Source: GCA-016699835 sp964543905
Lineage (GTDB): Bacteria > Planctomycetota > Phycisphaerae > Phycisphaerales > UBA1924
Direction: 5' to 3'
NCBI GenBank assembly: GCA_964543905.1
Contig: CAZIZO010000017.1
Location: 1 to 64,000 of the forward strand
DNA length: 64,000 nt
This document shows, piece after piece, positions 7,060 through 15,086 of the stretch. A program made the translations under genes and the position numbers. The stretch's first letter is position 1, and each line of letters begins with the position of its first letter. The notes beneath the pieces are model-generated. The model was not told the DNA's origin. It was given only the letters and a program-made list of their open reading frames with translations, and made no database searches.

Positions 7060-9637
7060 CATCAAGGTTCCAGAACTGTCTCTCGTCGTGCTGATCGGCG
7101 CCTCCGGCTCCGGGAAGAGCACCCTCGCGCGCCGGCTGTTCAAGCACACGGAGATCCTTTCGTCCGACACCTGCCGAGGGTGGGTCTCCGACGACGACAA
7201 CAACCAGGAAGCAACAGGCGACGCATTCGACGTGCTGCACTATGTCGCCAGGAAGCGGCTCGCACGCGGCCTGCTCACCGTGGTTGACGCGACCAACGTG
7301 AGAGCGGAGGATCGAAAGCCCCTGGTGCAACTCGCACGCGAGTTCCACTGTCTGCCCGTTGCAATCGTGGTGGATACCCCAGAGCATCTCTGCCACGAAC
7401 GGAACTCGGAGAGACCGGATCGCAACTTCGGCCCTCACGTCATCCGCAATCAACGGATGGCGATGCGGCGTGAACTCCGCGGGCTCGAACGCGAGGGCTT
7501 CCGCCATGTGTTCACGTTGCGCACGCTGGAAGAGTGCAGTAACGCCACTCTCGTGCGTGAACCGCTCTGGAACAACCTCAAGCATGAGCATGGGCCATTC
7601 GACATCGTCGGGGACGTGCACGGCTGCTACGACGAACTCGTCGAGTTGCTCTCGGCGCTCGGCTGGAAAATTGCGCAGATCGAAGGCGATCCCGAGGGCG
7701 AGTGCGTCGCCACGCCGCCCGAGGCAAATGGCCGCTCCCGCAAGATTGTTTTCGTCGGCGACCTGGTCGATCGTGGTCCCAAGACGCCCTCGGTTCTGCG
7801 ACTGGCCATGCGTCTTGTGAAGGCAGGGCATGCGTTGTGCGTCCCGGGCAATCACGACGTCAAGCTCATGCGGGCTCTCAAAGGCAAGAACGTACAGGTC
7901 ACGCATGGCCTCGCGGAGTCGCTGGCGCAACTCGGCCGGGAGTCGGAGGAGTTCAGGCGGATCGTCGCCGCGTTCATCGATGACATGGTGAGCCACTATG
8001 TGCTGGATGGCGGGAAGCTCGTCGTGGCGCATGCGGGCATGAAGGAGTCCATGCAGGGGCGCGGATCAGGGGCCGTGCGCGAGTTCGCTCTGTTCGGGGA
8101 GACGACCGGGGAAACCGACGAGTTCGGCCTACCAGTTCGGTACAACTGGGCCGCGGAGTATCGCGGCAAGGCAGCCGTGGTCTACGGACATACGCCCATC
8201 CCCGAACCTGAGTGGCTCAACAACACGGTGTGCATCGACACGGGCTGTGTCTTCGGCGGCTCGATGACCGCACTCCGGTGGCCTGAGCGTGAGTTCGTGG
8301 TGGTCAAGGCACGCGCCACCTACGCGGAGTCGAAGAAGCCATTTCTCGCGCCGGAGGATCGCGCCCCGTTGTCGTTGCAGCAGGAGCACGACGATCTGCT
8401 CGACCTGGACGACGTATCAGGCAAGCGTCACATTGAGACGCGGCTCACGAGGACGATCACCGTTCGTCAGGAGAATGCGGCCGCGGCCCTCGAGATCATG
8501 AGCCGGTTCGCCGCCGAACCCCGGTGGCTGATCTACCTCCCGCCGACGATGTCACCTTGCGAGACGGCGCGGGATGGCCCACTGCTTGAGCAGCCGCGCG
8601 AGGCGTTCGAGTACTACCGCACTGGCGGGGTTGGCAACGTCATCTGCGAAGAAAAGCACATGGGCTCCCGGGCTGTAGTGGTCGTGTGCAGAGAACCGCA
8701 GGTCGCACAAAGGAGATTCGGAGTTCGTGACGCTGATTCACTCGGGATCATCTACACCCGCACCGGTCGGCCGTTCTTCAACGACCGGGCCACTGAGCAG
8801 GCGCTTCTCGCTCGTGTGCGGGACGCGGCTCAGCGTGCCGGCCTCTGGGAGGAACTTGCCACCGACTGGCTGTGCTTGGACTGCGAGCTCATGCCTTGGT
8901 CGGCGAAGGCTCAGGCTCTCATCCGCGAGCAGTATGCAGCCGTGGGTGTCGCAGCCACCGCCGGGCTGAGAGCCACGGTCGCCTCCTTGACGCAGGCAAA
9001 GAACCGGCTTCCAGAGGTCGATTCGCTGCTTGCGACGACGGCAGAGCGAGCCGATCTGGTCGAGCGATACGTCAAGGCGTACCAGCGCTACTGCTGGAAC
9101 GTGTCCGGCGTGGACGACCTCAGGCTTGCCCCGTTCCATCTCCTCGCCAGCGAACAGAAGGTCCACGTCGATCGTGATCACCGGTGGCACATGGAGACGC
9201 TCGCGAGATTGGCGAGCGATGCGGATCGCGTTCTGGTCGCGACGCCGTGGAAACTCGTCGATCTGTCGAGCCAGGCGAGCGAGGACGAGGCAACGGCATG
9301 GTGGACATCGCTCACGGCCAGCGGCGGCGAGGGCATGGTGGTCAAACCCCTGGAGTTCATCGCCAAAGGACCGCGAGGACTCCTCCAACCCGCAGTGAAG
9401 GTCCGGGGATCTGAGTATCTCCGAATCATCTACGGCCCCGAATACTCCCGGGCCGAGTATCTCGAACGGCTCCGCTCGCGTGGCTTGGGAGCCAAGCGGT
9501 CGCTCGCCCTTCGAGAGTTCTCTCTCGGCGTTGAGTCCCTTGAACGATTCGTGCGCCGAGAGCCCTTGCGCCGCGTGCACGAGTGCGTGTTCGCCGTGCT
9601 GGCGATGGAGAGCGAGCCCGTGGACCCCCGGCTCTAG
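7049..9637 (+). CDS. pnkp: Pnkp, polynucleotide kinase-phosphatase-ligase
   Basis: An 862-residue three-domain RNA repair enzyme close to the length of the clostridial prototype. The N-terminal kinase has P-loop GASGSGKS (residues 17-24). The central metallophosphatase has D189 and H191 in GDVHGCYDEL, then GDLVDRGP, GNHD, AHAG and YGHTP. The C-terminal ligase-type adenylyltransferase has K536 in EEKHMGSR, then CLDCELMPW and GEGMVVKPLEF. It heals broken RNA ends (5' phosphorylation, 2',3'-phosphate removal) and, with Hen1, seals them. I choose GTG 7049 because it starts right before the kinase P-loop at the family's usual distance and overlaps the hen1 stop. The frame stays open further upstream inside hen1. 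All catalytic residues appear intact. Confidence 0.95.
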   Translation: MPPDIKVPELSLVVLIGASGSGKSTLARRLFKHTEILSSDTCRGWVSDDDNNQEATGDAFDVLHYVARKRLARGLLTVVDATNVRAEDRKPLVQLAREFHCLPVAIVVDTPEHLCHERNSERPDRNFGPHVIRNQRMAMRRELRGLEREGFRHVFTLRTLEECSNATLVREPLWNNLKHEHGPFDIVGDVHGCYDELVELLSALGWKIAQIEGDPEGECVATPPEANGRSRKIVFVGDLVDRGPKTPSVLRLAMRLVKAGHALCVPGNHDVKLMRALKGKNVQVTHGLAESLAQLGRESEEFRRIVAAFIDDMVSHYVLDGGKLVVAHAGMKESMQGRGSGAVREFALFGETTGETDEFGLPVRYNWAAEYRGKAAVVYGHTPIPEPEWLNNTVCIDTGCVFGGSMTALRWPEREFVVVKARATYAESKKPFLAPEDRAPLSLQQEHDDLLDLDDVSGKRHIETRLTRTITVRQENAAAALEIMSRFAAEPRWLIYLPPTMSPCETARDGPLLEQPREAFEYYRTGGVGNVICEEKHMGSRAVVVVCREPQVAQRRFGVRDADSLGIIYTRTGRPFFNDRATEQALLARVRDAAQRAGLWEELATDWLCLDCELMPWSAKAQALIREQYAAVGVAATAGLRATVASLTQAKNRLPEVDSLLATTAERADLVERYVKAYQRYCWNVSGVDDLRLAPFHLLASEQKVHVDRDHRWHMETLARLASDADRVLVATPWKLVDLSSQASEDEATAWWTSLTASGGEGMVVKPLEFIAKGPRGLLQPAVKVRGSEYLRIIYGPEYSRAEYLERLRSRGLGAKRSLALREFSLGVESLERFVRREPLRRVHECVFAVLAMESEPVDPRL

Positions 9638-9846
9638 TCAGTGCCGTCCCGAGGCGCGATGGGTTGCGCGGCGCTCGGACATCCGAAACAATGTCTGTCT
9701 ATCCCCGCGGCTGTTCCCGCGGGCGTCACGTCGGCGAGCCCGGCGGGAAGGAACCATGCCAACGCTGCCGCTGACGGAACGGGCGGCGATGGCCCGCCGC
9801 GTCGCGGCATCCCAGGTTTCGTCGGTTCTGTCGGGCGTCGGGGGGG
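9638..9846. other. Gene-free strip between pnkp and the element end
   Basis: No gene is supported here. A 35-codon frame at 9758-9863 (+) begins MPTLPLTERAAMARRVAASQ and is preceded by AAGGA, so a small protein is possible but cannot be argued from sequence alone. The strip is GC-rich and contains the palindrome CCCCGCGG..CCGCGGGG-like sequence near 9702-9722, which could stop transcription from pnkp, although no T-run follows. Confidence 0.3.
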
Positions 9847-10122
9847 TCAGCGGGCGGGCGTGACCGAGCGGATCGCCGCGACGATCCCAGCACGCACGTC
9901 GGGGGCCAGGTTGGCCCACGCCGCCACGAGGCGGGCCAGGTCGGCGTCGGGCGGGGCGTTGCCCGTTGGCCCCCGTCCTGCGCCCCGTTTTGGCTCCGGT
10001 GCGGCCCGCGCTGCGCCCGGCGCTGCGCGCCCGTCGGAATCGGCGTATTCTCCCGGAGATTCCGCGAGTGCTCGGGGGTTCGATTCCCCCCGGCTCCATT
10101 GTGTGGCTTCCTCGCCACGTGC
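9847..10122 (-). pseudogene. Integrase-tail-like open frame reading through the attachment site
   Basis: A 91-codon minus-strand frame opens after a TAG at 10123-10125, crosses the tRNA-like fragment (reading WSRGESNPRA) and ends in a well-formed tail: DADLARLVAAWANLAPDVR, then AGIVAAIRSV before the stop. From memory of the family, tails of this composition (ELARLV.AW..LP..VRA.I.A) close tyrosine recombinases and related proteins of planctomycete elements. I see no start codon with a ribosome site in the integrated configuration. It may be the detached 3' end of an integrase whose 5' part joins it only when the element is circular, or a remnant. The family link is inference. Confidence 0.4.
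10074..10098 (+). repeat. Orphan 3' end of a tRNA or tmRNA gene (candidate attR)
   Basis: The segment has a perfect T-arm, with GGGGG (10074-10078) and CCCCC (10086-10090) around the invariant TTCGATT loop, followed by acceptor strand CGGCTCC and discriminator A98. The matching 5' acceptor strand GGAGCCG does not occur within tRNA distance upstream, nor in the ~400 bases that a tmRNA would need. This is therefore a 3' fragment, as left when an element integrates into such a gene. No CCA is encoded. A short hairpin (GTGGC..GCCAC) follows at 10101-10116. Confidence 0.75.
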
Positions 10123-10383
10123 CTACTGCGTAACCCGCGGTCATTCGAAGCCTTGCACGCTTCGGTCTCTGGCCCGATTCGGGCGATGGCATCGACTGGC
10201 GGACCTTGTCGTGCGCCGTCGGCGTCGCATGGCGCGTCGGGCTTGGCGCGGATTGTTACGGTTGGACCACTGCTCCCGGGCTCACGGGATTCAACGCTCG
10301 CGGCCCGACGGGTCCGGTGGCCGCGGGCACAATCCCTTTCCATCCTCCATCGCGCCCGCGCCACTTTCGGGTATGCTCTCCCC

Positions 10384-10833
10384 ATGCCCTACCGCAGCAC
10401 CATCGAATACAACCAGCAGCGCATCCACGCGGCCGCGGTCTATTGCTCCGACGGCCGCATCGGCGAGCACTTTGACGACTTCCTCCAGAACGGCCTCAAC
10501 CTCCCGCGCTACGACCGCGTCGCCCTCCCCGGCGGTCCCGCGTGCCTCGCGGGGCACCCCCAGGCCAACCTCGAAGAAAAGGGCGTCGTCGATGAACTCC
10601 ACTTCCTCGTTGAAGTCCACAAACTCAAGAAGGTCATCCTCATCGCCCACCAGGGGTGCGCGTTCTATTCCACGCGCCTCGAACTGAAGGAGCCCCGCCT
10701 CGAACTCCTCCAGAAGGCCGACCTTGTCCGCGCCGCCGCGTACGTCCATCGCGTGACGGGGCTCGACAGCATCGAGGCGTATTTCGCGCGCCTCGTCGAG
10801 GGCGCGATCCAGTTCGAACGCGTCGACGCTTGA
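10384..10833 (+). CDS. Small beta-carbonic-anhydrase-like protein
   Basis: A 149-residue cytoplasmic protein with the zinc-site pattern of beta-carbonic anhydrases: C21, D23 and R25 in AVYCSDGRIGEHF, then H89 and C92 in IAHQGCAFY. At 149 residues it is shorter than most beta-carbonic anhydrases (often about 200), and much of the substrate-cleft region between the motifs is compressed. It may hydrate CO2 or may be a zinc-site relative with another role. It is the first chromosomal gene right of the element and is followed 16 bases later by the DUF2959-type lipoprotein gene. ATG 10384 is the only sensible start; no strong ribosome site is visible. Confidence 0.75.
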   Translation: MPYRSTIEYNQQRIHAAAVYCSDGRIGEHFDDFLQNGLNLPRYDRVALPGGPACLAGHPQANLEEKGVVDELHFLVEVHKLKKVILIAHQGCAFYSTRLELKEPRLELLQKADLVRAAAYVHRVTGLDSIEAYFARLVEGAIQFERVDA

Positions 10834-10849
10834 TCGCCTAGCGTTTGGG

Positions 10850-11524
10850 ATGCTCCGTCTTCCCTCCTCCTCCCGCGCCGCCGCCGTCCTCACCCTCGCT
10901 CTTGCCGCCGCGCTCGCGCCCCTCCCCGCCTGCTCCACCACCTACTACAAGGCGATGGAAGTCCTCGGCAAGGAGAAGCGCGACATTCTCGTCTCGCGCG
11001 TGAAGGACGCCAAGGGACAGCAGCAGGAAACCAAGGAGCAGTTCGCCTCCACCCTCGACCAGTTCAGCGCTCTCGTGAACTACAAGGGCGGCGACCTGAA
11101 GAAGGCCTACGACAAGGCCAAGGACTCGAAGGAAAAGTGCGATTCCGAGGCCCAGGCTCTCCGCGATCGCGTCGCGTCGGTGGAGAAGGTTGGCCGCGAC
11201 CTCTTCAAGGAATGGGAGCAGGAGATCACGCAGTACAGCAGCGCCGACCTCAAGGCCAACAGCCAGCGCCAACTCCGCGATTCCCAGGATCGCTTCGAGC
11301 AGATGCTCGGCTCGATGAAGCGCGCGACCGCCAGCATGGACCCGGTCCTCGCCAAGTTCAACGATCAGGTGCTGAGCCTGAAGCACACCCTGAACGCCCA
11401 GGCCGTCGCGGCGATGAAGGACCAGGTCACTGTTCTCCAGACCGACGTGTCGAAACTCATCAAGGAGATGGAAGCGTCGATCGCGGAGGCGGATGGGTTC
11501 ATCAAGCAGATGGGGAACACGTAA
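10850..11524 (+). CDS. DUF2959-like lipoprotein
   Basis: A 224-residue exported protein. The N-terminus is a lipoprotein signal with lipobox LPAC and acylated C28. The mature part is almost entirely charged alpha-helix with heptad-like spacing (EQFASTLDQFSALVNYKGGDL and onward) and no catalytic motif. It matches my memory of the DUF2959 family, periplasmic helical-bundle proteins of unknown function. It lies 16 bases after the carbonic-anhydrase-like gene and is probably cotranscribed with it. Confidence 0.75.
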   Translation: MLRLPSSSRAAAVLTLALAAALAPLPACSTTYYKAMEVLGKEKRDILVSRVKDAKGQQQETKEQFASTLDQFSALVNYKGGDLKKAYDKAKDSKEKCDSEAQALRDRVASVEKVGRDLFKEWEQEITQYSSADLKANSQRQLRDSQDRFEQMLGSMKRATASMDPVLAKFNDQVLSLKHTLNAQAVAAMKDQVTVLQTDVSKLIKEMEASIAEADGFIKQMGNT

Positions 11525-11666
11525 AGGGCATCCCTACAAGATGGGTGTGGGCTCAGGCTCTTTGTACGCAAGATATCTCAGTTTTCACTTGCAAGCCGTT
11601 CGATCCATTGGAAGGCTGAATGCCGTGCGATGGGTCCGATTCGTCAACGCCAGACTCGGAGGCCCC

Positions 11667-13139
11667 ATGAGATCGCTCGTGATCGTCGCAGTTGGTCTCG
11701 CGTTTCTGTTTTTGGGGGGTAGGGTCGGTCGCGTTCGCACAGCGCGAAGACACGTACAACCGCGCCCGGGTGGTTGTGCGGTGTACCGAAGGGAACGAGC
11801 CCGGGAATCCTGCCGGTGATGCGCTCGTCGAGTACATGCGAGCACGGCGGTACGAGCGAGTAGCGTATATCGAGCGGGTGTACGTGTTCGACGTGGGACG
11901 CGAGTTGGGCGAGGAACGGCGCGAAGTGGCCGCACGGTGGCCGGGGGTCGAGTTCGCGGAGTTCGATTTCATAGGACACGTCGCGTCGCTCCCTCCAACG
12001 GACGCCAACTGGTGCGAGCAGTGGGCCTTTGAAAACCGGGGACAAACAGTCAACGGAACCAGTGGCATCTCCACGAAAGACATCTGCGCGATCAAGGGGT
12101 GGTCTGTCCGCACGGATGCATCATCGGTCACGATCGCCATCCTTGACACCGGCGTCAACTGGCAGCACCCCGACCTCAACGGCAACATGTGGGTCAATCC
12201 CGGCGAGATTCCAGGCAACGGAATCGACGACGACCACAACGGGGACGTCGATGACGTGCATGGTGTAGGGGTTGAAGACGATCCGCTCGATGCTTTATTC
12301 TGCGAAACGCCCAACCATGTGCATCCGATTCCCCCAGGCAACCCACAGGAAATCCGCCCCGCCTGCATGCCATACTGCAACTACGTGGTGCCTGCGATAG
12401 ATCATGGCAATCACGGCACACGAGGCGCTGCCGTCGCTGGCGCGAGAGGCGACAACGGCGAGCAGGTCGCGGGTATTGCATGGAAGGCGTCGATCATGTC
12501 GATCCGCATGGTCGCATGTGATGATACTTTCGGTATCTCAGCGGTTGGCAAGGCATTCAAGTACGCGACAACCCCGGTGCAAGGGTCGCAAACTGCTCTT
12601 GGTACCCGGTCTTTGAGTACTCCTCGGCTTTGGACCTCATCTTCAAGAATCTGAAAGAGAACGGAATCATTGTCACAATCTCTGCGGGGAACTCGAACCA
12701 GAACTTAGACACAACGCCGCCGCCATCGTATCGGTATCCTCATGCTTTTCCGTACGACAACATGGTCGTTGTTATGGGGATCGACCAGACGGGGGCAACG
12801 TGGGGACCGTCCAGTTACGAGATCAATACGGTTGATATCGCCGCACCGTCCGTGAACTTGCGCGTTATCGACAACCAACTGGTGACACCGGTACTTCCTG
12901 TATATGCGGCAGGCACGTCCTTCGCCGCGCCAATAGTCGCGGCGGCGTGTGCTCTCGTGTGGGCAGAGCATCCCTCGTGGACCTACTGCCGGGTCGTTTC
13001 CCAAGTCTTGACGACAGGCACCTACGACTCTGGCCTAGCCTCTTACTGCGTGACGGGCCGACGACTGAATCTCGCAGCAGCGCTTGGAGCGAATTGCCCC
13101 TCGTGTCGTCCAACCACATGCTCCGGGAGTTGCCCATGA
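11667..13139 (+). pseudogene. Secreted subtilisin-family serine protease, interrupted by two frameshifts
   Basis: All parts of an S8 protease are present but lie in three frames. ATG 11667 begins a signal peptide (MRSLVIVAVGLAFLFLG). Removing one G from the G6 run at 11714-11719 would continue it into VGSVAFAQ, a good signal-peptidase site. The catalytic Asp lies in AILDTGVNWQHPD and the His in DHGNHGTRGAA. Near 12568 the frame changes again; one extra base would restore YATNPGARVANCSWYP and lead on to the oxyanion Asn (SAGNS) and catalytic Ser (AAGTSFAAP). Every catalytic residue is intact, so decay is recent, the frame is phase-variable, or the assembly has errors. The stretch is visibly less GC-rich than its flanks. 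Confidence 0.8.
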
Positions 13140-13933
13140 CCTCCCACGCCTATGCACTCCGGCGAAGTACGCACGAGTTGGTCTGTTGTGTATTCTCCAC
13201 GCTTGGGATGGCATCCTCCGCGATCGTGCAGACTCCCACGTCGAGTTCGTTTTTCTGGGAAGTGACAACCGATGGAGTGAACTGGACAGCGTCCAACCTC
13301 CAACTTCCCGCGGCAGTGCGGAGCGTGCGCGTTCGAGCGCGGGTTGGTTTCTCTCCACCACAGGCCCAAGATGACACCTCGGCGTTTGCACGCACGTTGT
13401 TCGATGTGGAAGTAGTTGGCCTCGACGGTGCTGGTTTCGCGGACTGCATTGACGCGATCAGCCAAGAACGAATGAACCACATGCCTTACGCCTTCGGCGC
13501 CGCGAGGTACGGGAACGTAATCAAGATCGATGACCCGGCGGACATGCTTCCGGCGGGTCAAGGACCGGGATGGCTGATGCCGATCCAAACGTCCATCAAT
13601 CTCGCGCCGGAGCACGATTGGAGCAACCCGGCAAGCGTCTTCTCATTTCGTCTGAATCTGGATGGCATGCCAGGCACACGCGAGATCGTCGCGCATCTTT
13701 GGTGGCACAACTCGACCGTGCCGCCGAACTACTTTGTCGGAGTCTACTCCAATCTCATCGGTGCGGGCCTTGCACGCGCTTACGTCCTCCCCACCACCAT
13801 CGCCCCACCCCTCCGCATCACCGTCCTCTGCCCCGCCGACGTGGACGACGGCACGGGCACCGGCACGCCCGACCTCGGCGTCACCGCCGACGCCCTTCTC
13901 TCCTACCTTGCCCGCTACGAACTCGGGTGCTGA
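13136..13933 (+). CDS. Secreted protein with dockerin-like C-terminal tail
   Basis: A 265-residue exported protein of unknown function. A hydrophobic N-terminal segment (residues ~14-30) looks like a signal peptide. The body contains beta-rich stretches such as FFWEVTTDGVNW, suggesting an extracellular sandwich domain. The tail, starting CPADVDDGTGTGTPDLGVTA and ending LSYLARYELGC, carries the Asp/Gly calcium-loop pattern and Leu-rich helix of dockerin-like termini common on planctomycete secreted proteins. The ATG overlaps the subtilase stop (ATGA at 13136), so the pair was probably expressed together. The function of the body is unknown to me. Confidence 0.7.
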   Translation: MTSHAYALRRSTHELVCCVFSTLGMASSAIVQTPTSSSFFWEVTTDGVNWTASNLQLPAAVRSVRVRARVGFSPPQAQDDTSAFARTLFDVEVVGLDGAGFADCIDAISQERMNHMPYAFGAARYGNVIKIDDPADMLPAGQGPGWLMPIQTSINLAPEHDWSNPASVFSFRLNLDGMPGTREIVAHLWWHNSTVPPNYFVGVYSNLIGAGLARAYVLPTTIAPPLRITVLCPADVDDGTGTGTPDLGVTADALLSYLARYELGC

Positions 13934-14045
13934 ACCGACGCTCCGTGGCGACCTGAACGACGTCCGGCTCGCACGCAAGTTCCCGGTTACGCTTCCCCGC
14001 CTCGCGGCGTACAACCGACGCGTGCGGTGCCCTTCCCTCCGGAGC

Positions 14046-15086
14046 GTGACCTTGCCCAGTTCATCGAGTTCCCCCCCCGCCGTCCAGATCCGCGGCGTCA
14101 CCAAGACCTTCGGCCCCAAACTCGCCGTCCACAACCTCGACCTCACGATCGCCCAGGGCTCGCTCTGCGGATTCATCGGGCCCAACGGCGCGGGCAAGAC
14201 CACCACGATCCGCATGGTCATGTCGATCATCTTCCCCGACCGGGGCGAGGTCTCGGTGTTGGGGAAGGCCTCCGCCATCGAGAGCAAGGACCGCATCGGC
14301 TACCTCCCCGAAGAGCGGGGCCTCTACCGCAAGATGAAGGTCGGGCCCTTCCTCACCTACATGGGCCGCCTCAAGGGCCTGGACGCGTCCAGCGGAACGC
14401 GCGGCGGGGAAAGCCTGGAGTCGCGCGTCAAGACCTGGCTCGATCGCCTGGGCCTCAAGGACTGCTTCAAGAAGAAGTGCGAGGAACTCAGCAAGGGCAT
14501 GCAGCAGAAGGTCCAGTTCATCGCCGCCGTCCTGCACGAGCCCGACCTTATCATCCTCGACGAGGTCTTCAGCGGGCTCGACCCCGTCAACCGCCGCCTG
14601 ATGCGCGGGCTGATCGACGAGCAGCACAAGATGGGCCGCACCATCATCTTCTCGACGCACGCGATGTTCGAGGCCGAGCAACTCTGCACCCACCTCTTCA
14701 TGATCCACAAGGGCAACAAGGTGCTCGACGGCACGATGCACGACGTGATGGCCAAGTACGACCCGCGCGTCATCGACGTCGAGCCCATGCAGGTCGGGCA
14801 GGACCTCTCGGCCCTGCGACGCCTTCCCGGCGTGCAGGACGTGGTCCTCTCCGCCAAGGGCGTCGAACTGCGCCTGCACGAGCACGAGCACGCCACCGAC
14901 GTCATGCGCGAGGTCGCTCAACTGGCCCCGGTCCGCCGCCTCGAGATCAAGCGACCAAGCCTCGAGGACATCTTCATCCAACTGGTCGGCGGGGACGCGG
15001 CGGCGCTGCGGGCCGAGAGCGAGGAGCAGGACGACGCGGGCGACGCCGCGCCCCGGGCCACCTCCGAAGCGGGAGTCGAATCATGA
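14046..15086 (+). CDS. ABC transporter ATP-binding protein (NatA-like)
   Basis: A 346-residue ATPase with Walker A GPNGAGKTTT, signature LSKGMQQK, Walker B LIILDEVFSGLD and the switch His in FSTHAMFEAE. A C-terminal DUF4162-type extension (from about residue 235) is typical of ATPases paired with ABC-2 exporters. GTG 14046 is chosen, with GGAG just upstream; the frame stays open far upstream inside the preceding gene. The stop overlaps the permease ATG (ATGA at 15083), so they form one exporter, likely for sodium, a drug or a lipid-like substrate. The substrate is not decided by sequence. Confidence 0.9.
   Translation: MTLPSSSSSPPAVQIRGVTKTFGPKLAVHNLDLTIAQGSLCGFIGPNGAGKTTTIRMVMSIIFPDRGEVSVLGKASAIESKDRIGYLPEERGLYRKMKVGPFLTYMGRLKGLDASSGTRGGESLESRVKTWLDRLGLKDCFKKKCEELSKGMQQKVQFIAAVLHEPDLIILDEVFSGLDPVNRRLMRGLIDEQHKMGRTIIFSTHAMFEAEQLCTHLFMIHKGNKVLDGTMHDVMAKYDPRVIDVEPMQVGQDLSALRRLPGVQDVVLSAKGVELRLHEHEHATDVMREVAQLAPVRRLEIKRPSLEDIFIQLVGGDAAALRAESEEQDDAGDAAPRATSEAGVES

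Larger units (their letters stand above)
1..10098. mobile_element. Right-hand part of an integrated phage-like element with RNA-repair cargo
   Basis: Seen: a leftward set of phage-type genes (primase/DUF3987, AlpA-like excisionase, protease-capsid fusion, sigma-like factor), then a rightward Hen1-Pnkp pair, then an orphan 3' end of a tRNA or tmRNA gene at 10074-10098. Integration into the 3' end of such a gene leaves an intact gene at one end and a 3' fragment at the other. The fragment is in the orientation expected if the element lies to its left. No terminase, portal, tail gene or complete integrase is visible, but the element continues beyond base 1. It could be a reduced prophage, a capsid-encoding satellite, or a gene-transfer relic. 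The right boundary is well supported; the left boundary is outside the window. Confidence 0.7.

Noticed and set aside
10035..10063. Inverted repeat CGGAAT/ATTCCG next to the att fragment, considered as an anticodon or tmRNA arm
   Set aside because: Spacing and the lack of a 5' acceptor strand do not fit a tRNA; kept only as a possible recombinase arm site.
11692..12654. Subtilase starting at GTG/ATG near 11692 as an intact shorter gene
   Set aside because: It would lack a proper signal peptide and the catalytic Ser region; the three-frame reading explains all motifs.
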